A stretch of DNA of 64,000 bases from Nostoc sp. CHAB 5824 (GTDB lineage Bacteria > Cyanobacteriota > Cyanobacteriia > Cyanobacteriales > Nostocaceae). The stretch covers positions 62,001 to 126,000 of the forward strand of contig NZ_JAIVFT010000018.1 in the NCBI RefSeq assembly GCF_020829665.1. Direction: 5' to 3'. A program made the position numbers and the translations under genes. The notes under the pieces were generated by a model. It was not told the DNA's origin. It did no database searches and worked only from the letters and a program-made list of their open reading frames with translations. Shown in pieces: positions 35,250 to 44,332 of this stretch (position 1 is the first letter of the stretch; each line of letters begins with the position of its first letter).

Positions 35250-35336
35250 AAGCGCAAACAAATATCCTCCACAGCAAGAAATACAGTTAACGCCACCCCG
35301 GATAGCGGTTTTTGAGTTCATCGAACTCACGTTGGA

Positions 35337-36245
35337 TTAAGGAATAGAAACCGATCGCAATAATCGCTCAACAACAGTTCTTGCATTCCGTCCTCCTCTT
35401 GGGATAAGGCGATGACAAAGAACATAAGGGACAAGAAATTTCACATCATCGGGAATTGCATAATCACGCCCTAATAGAAAAGCTAGCGCTTGGGCAGCCC
35501 GTTGTAATGCTAATGTGCCACGCGGACTAACACCAAGGGCTATTTCCTCATCTTGCCGTGTTACTCGCACCAATTCGAGGATGTACTGTTGCAAAGAGGT
35601 TGCCACTTTTATTTGAGAGCAGAGGTAACGCAATTCCTGTACTTCTGCCAAGGTAATACAAGGCTGCAAATCAGCAACCTTCACACCATTTTGGAGATTT
35701 TGCAGCATCTGAAGTTCCTCTGCCTCGGAAGGATAGCCCAAACTCAGCGACAACATGAACCGATCCATTTGCGCTTCCGGCAGAGGAAAAGTACCTTGAT
35801 ACTCAATAGGGTTTTGAGTGGCAATGACAAAAAAAGGCTGGGGAACTGTACGAGAGACACCATCGACTGTTACCTGATGTTCTTCCATGACTTCCAGTAA
35901 AGCTGACTGAGTGCGGGGTGTAGCGCGGTTAATTTCGTCAGCTAGGAGAATATTGGTAAAGACTGGCCCAGGAAGAAAAGTAAATTCGCCGCTTTTTGGG
36001 TTCCAGATGTTAGTGCCAGTAATGTCAGTTGGCAGTAAATCGGGGGTACATTGTAGCCGTTGAAACTTACCATCCAGTGAACGAGCTAGAGATTTAGCGA
36101 GAAGGGTTTTACCAACACCAGGGACATCTTCTAGCAAGGCATGACCACCACCTAGTAAGGCTACTAGCACTAAGCGTATTGCCTCAGCTTTGCCAACGAT
36201 GGTAAGAGCCAAATTTTGTGTTAAAGCGTCAATTTTTTCTCTCAT
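35337..36245 (-). CDS. MoxR-family AAA ATPase
   Basis: About 302 residues from the ATG at 36243-36245 (MREKIDALTQNL). The frame extends 27 codons upstream through a heptamer repeat, which I take as noncoding. Motifs: Walker A VPGVGKTLLAKSLA near 45, Walker B LLADEINRA near 110, sensor 1 ATQNPIEYQGTFPLPEAQMDRF, and a C-terminal lid. MoxR ATPases act as chaperones, often with vWA proteins. None is adjacent, though a vWA protein lies about 1.5 kb away beyond the TA pair. Confidence 0.9.
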   Translation of the reverse strand: MREKIDALTQNLALTIVGKAEAIRLVLVALLGGGHALLEDVPGVGKTLLAKSLARSLDGKFQRLQCTPDLLPTDITGTNIWNPKSGEFTFLPGPVFTNILLADEINRATPRTQSALLEVMEEHQVTVDGVSRTVPQPFFVIATQNPIEYQGTFPLPEAQMDRFMLSLSLGYPSEAEELQMLQNLQNGVKVADLQPCITLAEVQELRYLCSQIKVATSLQQYILELVRVTRQDEEIALGVSPRGTLALQRAAQALAFLLGRDYAIPDDVKFLVPYVLCHRLIPRGGRNARTVVERLLRSVSIP

Positions 36246-36249
36246 GCGG

Positions 36250-36313
36250 TGCGGGGAGTGGGGACTGGGGATTGGTGACTGGGGACTAGGGACTGGGGAC
36301 TGGGGATTAGGGA
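36250..36313. repeat. Heptamer tandem repeat GGGGACT-type (STRR)
   Basis: Eight or more 7-bp units alternate GGGGACT, GGGGATT and AGGGACT directly upstream of the moxR start. A second heptamer series, CCCAATG, lies at about 36334-36365. Confidence 0.85.
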
Positions 36314-36369
36314 AGAATTTTCCCAATTCCTAATTGGCAATTCCCAATGCCCAATGCCCAATGCCCTAT

Positions 36370-37449
36370 CTATTGTTCCCACTCAGCACTCAAAACTTCT
36401 TTAGCAACAACGCAGTCAAGTTGAATTTGTGTTTTCAGGGCTTCTAGAGAAGCAAATTTTTGTTCAGGGCGCAAAAATTTCACTAGTTCCACAGCTAGTT
36501 TTTTGCCATACAAATCACCAGACCAATCGAACACATGTACTTCCGCAGATGAATAAGTACCATTTACAGTTGGGCGATTACCGATGTTCATCACACCCAA
36601 TCTCTTACTAGGAATAACATCTGATGTTTCACTGATAGTAAAAACGCGGACAGCATAAACTCCTTGGCGGGGCAAGAACTTTTCTTTGGGTAGTTGGAGG
36701 TTGGCAGTGGAAAAGCCAATTGTTCTGCCCAATTGTTGACCTTGAACGACAACACCAAGAAGAGTATAGGGTCGTCCTAGTAGTAGATTTGCATTTTCGA
36801 TGTCGCCTTGCTCAAGGGTTTGGCGGATCAATGAAGTGCTAATGCGGGCATCTTGAGTCGGAGTAGTACTGAGGCAACTGCTTTGGGTGGGCGAGTTACC
36901 TGTATAAGTTTGTAAGGGAACGATGGTAACGGGGATATTGTACTTGGCGGCGATTAATTGCAAATCTTTAGCAGTACCACTGCGCTTTTCGCCAAAGCAA
37001 AAATCCTGCCCGATGCTAATTCGCTGGCATCGCAGTTGTTGCACAAGAATTTTTTCGACGAATTCTTCGGGGGTCAAAGCAGATAATTCTTTGTCAAAGG
37101 GTAGTAGTACCAGTTGTTCTACCCCAAGCGATCGCAATTGTTGGACTTTTTCATCCAGTGGCGTTAACAAAGTCCGGGGCTGCCCTGTAAAGAACTCCTG
37201 TGGATGGGGGTCAAAGGTGACAACTGTTGAGTAAATATATTCTTGATTTGCTAGTTGTTGATTTTCCTTTAACTGCGGACTACTGGCTACTGACAAGTTA
37301 GCACCAGCGTGCAAGACTGGTTGAATTACCCTTTGATGACCAAGATGAACACCATCAAACTTGCCAAGGGCAACAGCAGTCGGCGTTAGCAGCCCAACGC
37401 TAGAAGAAGCAACCCACACAGAACACCCATTTTGAGACAAATTTAGCAC
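36370..37449 (-). CDS. ribF: Bifunctional riboflavin kinase / FAD synthetase
   Basis: It makes FMN and then FAD from riboflavin in the cytoplasm. The N-terminal adenylyltransferase domain has ALGKFDGVHLGHQRVI near residue 27, with the nucleotide-binding GxHxGH motif, and SIGQDFCFGEKRSG. The C-terminal kinase domain has VVQGQQLGRTIGFSTANL, with the PTAN-type motif as STAN, and GVMNIGNRPTVNG. The start is a GTG at 37447-37449; family alignment supports this region. Length 359 includes a moderate insertion near residues 45-70. Confidence 0.93.
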   Translation of the reverse strand: MLNLSQNGCSVWVASSSVGLLTPTAVALGKFDGVHLGHQRVIQPVLHAGANLSVASSPQLKENQQLANQEYIYSTVVTFDPHPQEFFTGQPRTLLTPLDEKVQQLRSLGVEQLVLLPFDKELSALTPEEFVEKILVQQLRCQRISIGQDFCFGEKRSGTAKDLQLIAAKYNIPVTIVPLQTYTGNSPTQSSCLSTTPTQDARISTSLIRQTLEQGDIENANLLLGRPYTLLGVVVQGQQLGRTIGFSTANLQLPKEKFLPRQGVYAVRVFTISETSDVIPSKRLGVMNIGNRPTVNGTYSSAEVHVFDWSGDLYGKKLAVELVKFLRPEQKFASLEALKTQIQLDCVVAKEVLSAEWEQ

Positions 37450-37516
37450 GTGGATTCTGAGATTTTAGGTTTATTTTAGCTATCAGCAGGAAGCTACCTT
37501 ATGGTAAACCGCCTTG

Positions 37517-37695
37517 AGGAGGACAGCTTTTCTAGTACCAACTTGTCATCTGTCATTTGTCCTTTGTCATTTGTAAATAACCAATGACTAATGACCAATG
37601 ACTAATGACTAATGTGTCCTCCTGTTGTCGCCCTGATCCTGTGGTCGGCGCTCTGACAACTCTGGGGAGCGCTGTCTCACCGTGCAGCCAACAGG
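37517..37695. ncRNA. Candidate structured RNA upstream of ribF
   Basis: CCTGTTG at 37621-37627 pairs with CAACAGG at 37689-37695 and encloses a GCGCTC/GAGCGC hairpin at 37648-37672. Further out, AGGAGGACA (37517-37525) pairs with TGTCCTCCT (37615-37623), bridging a heptamer repeat ((C)CAATGACTA-type, about 37540-37613). Because the arms are palindromic, the strand is unknown. It matches no RNA family I recognise and does not look like an FMN riboswitch. Confidence 0.35.
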
Positions 37696-37759
37696 TACGC
37701 TCTGAAAGCTTCTGATCACCAATTTAATCTAAAATCTCCAATTCCTCCGAGCACAACCT

Positions 37760-38656
37760 TTAGGTAGAAATTTTGCTAATAGGAAAAGATTCTGATAAGG
37801 CAACTGAGGTGGCAACTTGAAGTACCATTCCTTCTCGTGCCATAATAGCACCAGGAAATTTCGCAGCAGCTTGTTTCCCTACACGATCCAAAAAGTCGTC
37901 ATTGTGCGCGGGGTCATGGTGGTAAATCACCAAAGTTTTGACGTTAGCAGCTTGTGCCACTTTCACAGCTTCTTGCCAGGTAGAATGTCCCCAGCCAATT
38001 TTTGGGGATTTTGGGGAATGGTATTCTTCGTCTGTGTAGGTGGAATCGTAAATCAGAATGTCAGCATTACGAGCTAGCCACAGCACATTGTCATCAAGTC
38101 GGTCGGGAAAATGTTCGGTATCGGTAATATAAGCAGCAGCACCACCACGCCAGTTGACACGGTATCCTACGGCTTCACCTGGATGGTTTAAAGGTGCTGT
38201 TTCTACGATCACGTCATCTATGTGTATTGGTTGCCCCGGTCGAATGTCGTAGAAATTTAAATTAGCTTGCATAATTTGCAAGGGTACGGGAAAGTTCGGG
38301 TGCAACATCTGGTCATTGAGGCGCTGTTCTATGGTAGAACCATCAGGTGCGATCGCGCCGTAAATATGAAAGTCATTCCCCTTCACAAATCCTGGGGTAA
38401 AGAAGGGAAAACCCTGCATGTGATCCCAGTGAGAGTGGGTAAAAAATATATGAGCTTCTAACGGCATTTGGCGCAATAAAGATTGCCCCAAAACATGTAG
38501 TCCCGTACCTGCATCGAAAATTAAGCGTTTATCGCCCGCTTGCATTGATATGCAAGGGGTATTACCGCCGTAACGAACGGTGTGTGGCCCTGGACTGGGG
38601 ATGCTGCCGCGAACGCCCCAAAATTGCACGCTAAATTGGTTCTCTATCCTAGACAT
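37760..38656 (-). CDS. Metallo-beta-lactamase-fold hydrolase (RNase Z / phosphodiesterase-like)
   Basis: 298 residues. FTHSHWDHMQGFPFF near residue 75 carries the H-x-H-x-D-H zinc site. ITDTEH near 156 and the final IYHHDPAHND near 245 supply the remaining ligands. The N-terminal VRYGGNTPCISM is typical of a cyanobacterial group related to class II cAMP phosphodiesterases and RNase Z. There is no exosite typical of tRNase Z. The substrate is unknown, probably a cyclic nucleotide or other phosphodiester. Confidence 0.85.
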   Translation of the reverse strand: MSRIENQFSVQFWGVRGSIPSPGPHTVRYGGNTPCISMQAGDKRLIFDAGTGLHVLGQSLLRQMPLEAHIFFTHSHWDHMQGFPFFTPGFVKGNDFHIYGAIAPDGSTIEQRLNDQMLHPNFPVPLQIMQANLNFYDIRPGQPIHIDDVIVETAPLNHPGEAVGYRVNWRGGAAAYITDTEHFPDRLDDNVLWLARNADILIYDSTYTDEEYHSPKSPKIGWGHSTWQEAVKVAQAANVKTLVIYHHDPAHNDDFLDRVGKQAAAKFPGAIMAREGMVLQVATSVALSESFPISKIST

Positions 38657-38943
38657 GGGTGTTGCTTGCTGGACTGAGCGGGCGATAAGTGGAAAAATTG
38701 TTACTTATTGTGTCTAAGTTTATGCTGTCTCACCGATTTTGCTAGAAGGAGGATTTCTTGGTAAAACAGCATACCCTGTTTCTGGCTGATTGTGTAAATG
38801 TGAATGAGATAGTCTCAAGTAAAATTTTCCAGTTGTTCGGATGAATGTGTATCGGTTATTTCAAGAGTGCCCCTACGTTATAGCCTACATTTTTCTCTGA
38901 TGCATTTGAATAACTCTAGTTTTATCCTGATACATCAAATGAT

Positions 38944-39741
38944 TCACGGAAAATTAAATTCCCAGTCAGACAATTTTTCTAGTCCAGTAGCGTAGGTAAG
39001 ATTGTATTGTAACGGAGTTATACTGATGTGGTTTTTACGTACAATATGCACATCTAACGGTACATTTTGAAGCAAATTTAATCCGGTTGGAGGTTCCACA
39101 TCCTCAATTACCTCTCCGGTTAACCAGTAGTAAGTTTTTCCACGAGGATCAACTCGTTTATCAAACACATCAATGTAATGCCGTAGGCCTTGACGGGTAA
39201 GAGTAACTCCGGCAATTTCTTCCCATTTGACCGCAGGAATATTGACGTTGAGCAACATTAAATCTGGCAGCGGTTTTTGGGCTAACTGGTCTACGAGAAT
39301 TTTGGCAAACTTAGCAGCAGGTTGAAAGTCTTTAGAAGTGTGACTAATAAGACTTAGCGCTACACTGGGAATGCCTTCAATTAAACCTTCCATTGCAGCA
39401 GAAACAGTACCGGAATACAAGATTTCAGTTCCCAAATTCGCACCTTGATTAATGCCAGAGAGAACCAAATCAGGAGGAGAATCTAGTAAAGCCCAAAGCG
39501 CCAATTTGACGCAATCTGAAGGCGTACCATCGCAAGCCCAAGCTTTGACAGCAGGATGAAAAATCCCTTCAACAATTTCGGCGCGAATAGGTTGATGTAA
39601 AGTTAACCCGTGGCCAGTTGCCGATCGCTCTCGATCTGGGCAAACTACACTAACATCATGACCTGCCTCTGCCAAGTAGTTGGCTAGGGTACGAATACCC
39701 AAGGCAGAAATGCCGTCATCATTGCTAATTAGTAATTTCAT
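38944..39741 (-). CDS. surE: 5'/3'-nucleotidase SurE
   Basis: A stationary-phase survival phosphatase that acts on nucleoside monophosphates. The N-terminus ISNDDGISALGI holds the metal-binding Asp pair, SATGHGLTL and SGINQGANLG (near residue 95) complete the site, and YSGTVSAAMEG follows. Length 265-267 is normal. Two starts, at 39741 and 39747, differ by two codons; heptamer repeats abut them. The frame runs alone and converges on nothing. Confidence 0.93.
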   Translation of the reverse strand: MKLLISNDDGISALGIRTLANYLAEAGHDVSVVCPDRERSATGHGLTLHQPIRAEIVEGIFHPAVKAWACDGTPSDCVKLALWALLDSPPDLVLSGINQGANLGTEILYSGTVSAAMEGLIEGIPSVALSLISHTSKDFQPAAKFAKILVDQLAQKPLPDLMLLNVNIPAVKWEEIAGVTLTRQGLRHYIDVFDKRVDPRGKTYYWLTGEVIEDVEPPTGLNLLQNVPLDVHIVRKNHISITPLQYNLTYATGLEKLSDWEFNFP

Positions 39742-39747
39742 AGTCAT

Positions 39748-40082
39748 TAGTCATTGGTCATTAGTTATTAGTTATTTGTTATTAGCGATTTGTCAATGTC
39801 TGAGGTCACAAGCAGCAAAAAAACATTTATACTTAGTACATTGTGGCGGAAGTTTGCCTACCTTTAAGACAAGTTGCTCAATCCTTAAGTCTTGTTAATT
39901 GAGATGTTAGCTAGATTTATGTCAAGCTGTTTTAGTCTAATCGTCTCTAACTGATAAACAGAGATTTAATTTCGACTCTCCCCTTTGGCTAATGTTAATG
40001 GATATGCCTGTAAGTTTATTTATCGAGCAGCTTACAGCTTTTGACTATAAACTAATGACTAATGACCAATGACTAATAACTA
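39748..40082. repeat. Intergenic region with heptamer repeats at both gene starts
   Basis: TAGTCAT/TTAGTTAT-type 7-bp units occupy 39742-39790 next to surE, and ATGACTA-type units occupy 40045-40086 and run into the pheS start. In the middle (39836-39870) lies TAGTACA..TGTGGCGGAAG..., a repeat found inverted at 62915-62960. Promoters of both genes must lie here. Confidence 0.7.
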
Positions 40083-41075
40083 ATGACTAGCAATTTAGAA
40101 GCTCAACTTTTAGCACTGCGGCAGGAAGGAGAAAAAGCGATCGCAGCCGCCGATACCCTAGAACGTCTGGAGGAACTCAGAGTTAACTATCTGGGTAAGA
40201 AAGGGGAACTGGGGGCACTGTTGCGAAGTATGGGGCGCCTTAGTGCAGAGGAACGACCGAAAATTGGAGCGATCGCCAATACAGTCAAAGAATCCTTGCA
40301 AACTAGTCTAGACCAACAACGCGCCACCTTAGAAGCCGCACAAATTCAAGCTTTGCTAGAGGCGGAAACTCTAGATGTAACTATGCCGGGAATTTACAGC
40401 CCCCAAGGTCGCATTCATCCCCTCAATGGAATTATTGACCGGGCGCTGGATATTTTTGTTGGTATGGGCTACACCGTGGCTCAAGGGCCAGAAATGGAAA
40501 CAGATTATTATAATTTCGAGGCTCTCAACACTCCGCCTGACCACCCCGCCCGTGATATGCAGGATACCTTCTACCTGCCAGACGGTAATCTTCTGCGGAC
40601 TCATACCTCGTCAGTGCAAATTCGTTATATGGAAAGAGAAGATCCACCGATTCGGGTTGTGGCTCCAGGGCGGGTTTATCGGCGAGATAATGTAGATGCC
40701 ACTCACTCGGCTGTTTTCCATCAAATAGAACTTTTAGCCATTGATGAGGGATTAACTTTTACAGACCTCAAGGGCACAATTAAGGTGTTTTTACAAGCAA
40801 TATTTGGCGAGTTGCCAATTCGTTTCCGCGCCAGTTATTTCCCGTTTACCGAACCCTCTGCTGAGGTCGATTTGCAGTGGAATGGGCGCTGGCTGGAGGT
40901 GATGGGCTGCGGTATGGTTGATCCAAATGTACTTAAATCTGTGGGTTATGATCCAGAAGTTTATACAGGGTTTGCTGCCGGCTTTGGTGTAGAACGCTTT
41001 GCAATGGTGTTACACCAAATTGATGATATTCGTCGCTTGTATGCTAGTGATTTGCGGTTTTTGCAGCAATTTTAG
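40083..41075 (+). CDS. pheS: Phenylalanyl-tRNA synthetase alpha subunit
   Basis: It charges tRNA-Phe together with PheT, which is not in the window. An N-terminal coiled coil (1-90) is followed by the class II catalytic core: GPEMETDYYNFEALNTP, motif 2 GRVYRRDNVDATHSAVFHQIE near residue 195 and motif 3 GFGVERFAMVLHQIDDIR near 300. Length 330 is typical. The start ATG lies inside the last unit of a heptamer repeat, which therefore supplies the leader. Confidence 0.97.
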   Translation: MTSNLEAQLLALRQEGEKAIAAADTLERLEELRVNYLGKKGELGALLRSMGRLSAEERPKIGAIANTVKESLQTSLDQQRATLEAAQIQALLEAETLDVTMPGIYSPQGRIHPLNGIIDRALDIFVGMGYTVAQGPEMETDYYNFEALNTPPDHPARDMQDTFYLPDGNLLRTHTSSVQIRYMEREDPPIRVVAPGRVYRRDNVDATHSAVFHQIELLAIDEGLTFTDLKGTIKVFLQAIFGELPIRFRASYFPFTEPSAEVDLQWNGRWLEVMGCGMVDPNVLKSVGYDPEVYTGFAAGFGVERFAMVLHQIDDIRRLYASDLRFLQQF

Positions 41076-41201
41076 GGAGCGATCGCTTTAAATAATCAGG
41101 CGTTTACTAAATCTCTTGCAAAAGTCAAACAATTTTGGATTTTAAATTTTGAATTTTGGATTGCATAATTCAAAATTCAAAATTTAGCACGGTGTCAGCT
41201 G

Positions 41202-41438
41202 ATGCAGTTCACTTGGGATGAAAATAAGCGACAATCAAATTTGGGCAAACACGGGTTTGATTTCGTGGATGCTTCTCAGGTTTTTGAAGGTGCAACATTC
41301 ACGTTTGAAGATGAGCGCTATGCTTATGGAGAACAGCGTTTTATTACCTGGGACTATTGCGCGGGCGAGTGGTGGTAATTGCCCATACAGAAGTTGGGGA
41401 TGAAATTCGTGTCATTTCGATGAGGGAGGGAACTAAAT
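41202..41438 (+). pseudogene. brnT: BrnT-type toxin gene with a -1 frameshift
   Basis: The frame from the ATG at 41202 reads MQFTWDENKRQSNLGKHGFD and FVDASQVFEGATFTFEDER, a clear BrnT N-terminus, then QRFIT and out of frame to a stop. Shifting by one base at about 41346 restores GLLRGRVVVIAHTEVGDEI and VISMREGTKCEQFIFF, the BrnT C-terminus, which runs into the next gene (to about 41473). One base is missing between ACC and TGGG. The ribonuclease is probably inactive unless frameshifting occurs. Confidence 0.8.
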
Positions 41439-42194
41439 GTGAGCAATTCATTTTCTTTCAAAACCTCTCAAACTGATTGGGAAAGGATTGACGCAATGCA
41501 AGATGAGGACATTGATCTTTCCGACATTCCAGAAGTGACTGAAGAACAAATCAAGCAAGCACTGCTGCGGGTTGGGAGAAAACCTACTCAATGGGTTCAA
41601 GAGCTTGGCAAACGTCTAACGCTTGAGGAATATTTGAAGTATGACGATCGCACGGATAGCCAATATGAACTGGTGGCAGGTGAGTTAGTTGGAATCCCAC
41701 CCGAAAGCCCAAAAAATGTCCAGGTATCTCTCTTTTTGTTGGTAAATTTCCTCAAGTTCGTCTGGGTTAATCGGTTAAGTAACAAAGTTGAAATTGTTGT
41801 TGCTGGTTCTCGTGCCACAACTCGCATTCCTGACTTAGTTGTGTTAACGGATGAACTTGCAACAGCCTTAGAAGGTGCAACGCGATCCACAATCACTCTG
41901 GATATGCCACCTCCAGCATTAGTTGTCGAAGTTGTTTCTCCTGGCAAAGCTAACGAAGATCAGGACTATCGCTACAAACGTTCCGAGTATGCTGCAAGGA
42001 GAATTGCTGAATATTGGATTGTTGATCCACAAATAAATGCAGTTACCGTATTGATATTAGTTGATGGGTTTTATGAAGAAACCAGATTTACAGGAAATAC
42101 TGTGATCGCTTCTACTATTTTCCCAGAATTACATCTAACTGTAGAGCAAGTACTCAAAGCTGGAGAAAGCAATGCGGGTGATGCCATTTCTTAG
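41439..42194 (+). CDS. BrnA N-terminus fused to an Uma2-family nuclease-like domain
   Basis: 251 residues. Residues 1-47 (TSQTDWERIDAMQDEDIDLSD) match the start of BrnA antitoxins that follow BrnT. The rest is a DUF820/Uma2 PD-(D/E)XK-type domain: LTLEEYLKYDD, YELVAGELV, PDLVVLTD near 132, VVEVVSPG near 162 and YRYKRSEYA near 180, with the final IAEYWIVDP. The DNA-binding ribbon of BrnA is gone. The fusion sits in the usual BrnA position. Uma2 proteins are abundant in cyanobacteria and of unknown role. The ORF is intact. Confidence 0.75.
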   Translation: MSNSFSFKTSQTDWERIDAMQDEDIDLSDIPEVTEEQIKQALLRVGRKPTQWVQELGKRLTLEEYLKYDDRTDSQYELVAGELVGIPPESPKNVQVSLFLLVNFLKFVWVNRLSNKVEIVVAGSRATTRIPDLVVLTDELATALEGATRSTITLDMPPPALVVEVVSPGKANEDQDYRYKRSEYAARRIAEYWIVDPQINAVTVLILVDGFYEETRFTGNTVIASTIFPELHLTVEQVLKAGESNAGDAIS

Positions 42195-42316
42195 TTTAAA
42201 TTTAAGAGGCAGACAAACGAAGGGATTTGAGAAGTGCGATCGCCATTAAAACTTTCGTCATCTTAAGCAGTAAAATGTAATAAATAATTGCTACCCAAAA
42301 TTCATGCCATGAGTCG

Positions 42317-42649
42317 ATGGCCTTTTTACCGCAGGATGCAAGAATCGCAGAAGAAAAGCTAACCAAGTATCTGCTTGTGCCGTTGCCAAAAGACGATAAA
42401 TCTAAATTTCTCGCTAGGGCTGGGTATACACTAAATAACTGGCAACAACTGGAACGGGATCTATGCGCTCAAGTTTTAACGCAACCTGCGGAGGCGATCA
42501 AAACAACTCGCTATGGGCAGAAGTATGCCATTCGTGCGTGTCTGCGAGGGATTAATGGCGTTGAATTCAATATTTTAACTATTTGGATGGTTGCAAACGA
42601 TACAACCAAATTTGTCAGTTTAGTGCCAGATCAAGGAGCTAACTCATGA
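42317..42649 (+). CDS. DUF6883-type small protein
   Basis: 110 residues, recognised by FLPQDARIAEEKLTKYLLVP, KYAIRACLRGINGVEFNI and TIWMVAND, as in small proteins found beside toxin-like or nuclease genes. Function unknown; it resembles immunity or toxin-associated proteins in context. Its last codon overlaps the next gene (ATGA), so both are coupled. Confidence 0.65.
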   Translation: MAFLPQDARIAEEKLTKYLLVPLPKDDKSKFLARAGYTLNNWQQLERDLCAQVLTQPAEAIKTTRYGQKYAIRACLRGINGVEFNILTIWMVANDTTKFVSLVPDQGANS

Positions 42650-42987
42650 AGGTACAGTACCCTCTATTCTCTCAAGTTGCCTTAGCGCAAGACTTACCAG
42701 AATACAACCTGAAGCGAGGAAATGTTGCAACAATTGTAGAACATTACCCCATGCCTGAAGGGGAAGAGGACGGGTATAGTCTGGAAGGGTTTGATTTGCC
42801 CCATGTGACGGTCGAAGTAGCAGCATCTCAAATTATTCCTATTGTCCAGTGCCAGCAAGAAGAAATGATTTTAGCCAAGTTACGCCAGCTATCTGGAGCG
42901 AGGCTGTTACAATTACAAGACTATCTCGATTTTCTTTTGCAAAAAGAAGAGTCTGAGCATCAAAGTAGGTTCAAATCTCCCACCTAA
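42646..42987 (+). CDS. DUF4926-containing small protein
   Basis: 113 residues. The DUF4926 core is VALAQDLPEYNLKRGNVATI ... GYSLEGFD; a short helical tail LLQLQDYLDFLLQK resembles DUF2281. Coupled to the gene before it. The last codons (SRFKSPT) come from a copied fragment of the S9 peptidase gene read on the other strand, so the C-terminus was probably remade by recombination. Confidence 0.65.
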   Translation: MKVQYPLFSQVALAQDLPEYNLKRGNVATIVEHYPMPEGEEDGYSLEGFDLPHVTVEVAASQIIPIVQCQQEEMILAKLRQLSGARLLQLQDYLDFLLQKEESEHQSRFKSPT

Positions 42988-43130
42988 GTATTTGGCGAGA
43001 AAATCTTCTGCGATCGCTTCTACTATTTTTCCAGAGTTGCAGCTAACCGCAGAGCAAATACTCAACGCTGGAGAAAGCAATGCAGTTAAATTTAAAAGTA
43101 AGACAGACAGAGTGATTTGAGAAGTGCGAT
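42968..43130. repeat. Fused copies of S9-peptidase tail and Uma2 tail
   Basis: 42968-43016 repeats 44698-44747 with few mismatches (GGTTCAAATCT, TAAGTATTTGGCGAGAAA). The next 65 bases repeat the end of the Uma2 gene at 42105-42180 (TTCTACTATTTT, GCTGGAGAAAGCAATGC). TTTGAGAAGTGCGATCGC also recurs. No gene. Confidence 0.75.
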
Positions 43131-43294
43131 CGCGCAGTTTTCTTACTTAGTTGCGGCTGAAAGAGCTATTTTATTGTACAAAAACCTTGCTTGAGTACAG
43201 TTACCCCATTCATTAACTGCAATGACGATTGCTGTCGTCTCGATTTCAGGGCAACATATCTTATAGTAAATTCTGTAATCCTAAAATACTAAAG

Positions 43295-44199
43295 ATGAAT
43301 AGCAGAGATTTAATAGCTAGAGGATATTTCCCAAAAGAACTGCCTCCTCCTTTTAATACAATTTCCCTCGCTGACTTTGCTACATCTGGTAAAATAGCTT
43401 TTCCACGTTACCCTAAGAGAACTGCAAAAATTTATAGCCATAATCATGTTAGATACAACTCATTAAGAAGAAACTTAGGTGTTCCAAACCCAGTATTTTT
43501 CTTAGAAATTTCTCATTTATTAGATACTAATTGGTCTACAGTTAATCAAATAATAAAACGTTCTAATTTTTCAAAAAGTAAGCCTACTCATACTCCTCAT
43601 CCACAACGTGAACGTTCTATTTCGCCTGTACTTGATTTCTACTTAATTCCTGTTGAAAGAGCTAAAAATAGGATAGCCGGGCGATATATATTACATACAG
43701 ATATTTCTCGATTTTATCAATCTATTTACACTCATAGTATTCCCTGGGCAATACATGGAAAATCATTGGCTAAACAACAGAGAAATGATATGACTCTTCT
43801 GGGAAATAATCTTGATAAAATTTTGAGAAATAGTCAAGATGGTCAAACACTAGGTATCCCTATTGGCCCAGATACTTCATTGGTCATTGCCGAACTAATA
43901 CTTTGTACAACAGATATAGAACTAGAAAAGCGATTAAAAAACGTAAGCAAGGGCAGATTAAAGAAAGTTTAGATACAAGTACATGGGAACAATTTTTAAA
44001 TGAAGATGAACTTTATGGTGAGCAATGGCTCTTTTGTTATGAAGCTAATCTACAAGGGCATTTATCTAAAAAAGTCGATTATGTATCAAAAGATCCTTGG
44101 TTTTCTCTGCTAAAGGATAATGGCATTACTTTTTATGGAAGTAAGACTCCTTTAGTTATTCCGCCAAACTCTACTAGTGGCCCCTCTGGTAGATTCTGA
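43295..44199 (+). pseudogene. Reverse transcriptase remnant, UG/Abi defence type
   Basis: From the ATG at 43295: RYILHTDISRFYQSIYTHSI carries the first catalytic Asp of the palm, and TLGIPIGPDTSLVIAELIL is the next RT block. The following YxDD strand should appear but does not. The frame ends at 43972, and a second frame (43903-44199) continues with unrelated C-terminal sequence (EQWLFCYEANLQGHLSKK). An internal deletion plus frameshift has removed the active-site centre and thumb. The style (no group II maturase domain, short N-terminus) fits defence-associated RTs. Inactive. Confidence 0.65.
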
Positions 44200-44332
44200 C
44201 TTTGGCAATTTAATTTAACCTGTTAACACTAGTATTTGGCGAGAAACTCCTCTGCGATCGCACCAGCCTCCTGCTGACCATAACTATTGGTAAACTAAAG
44301 GCAACGCCACTTCTGCCGAGTGATTCATTCTA

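Noticed and set aside
37517..37695. FMN riboswitch for ribF
   Set aside because: The conserved RFN core words are not present on either strand.
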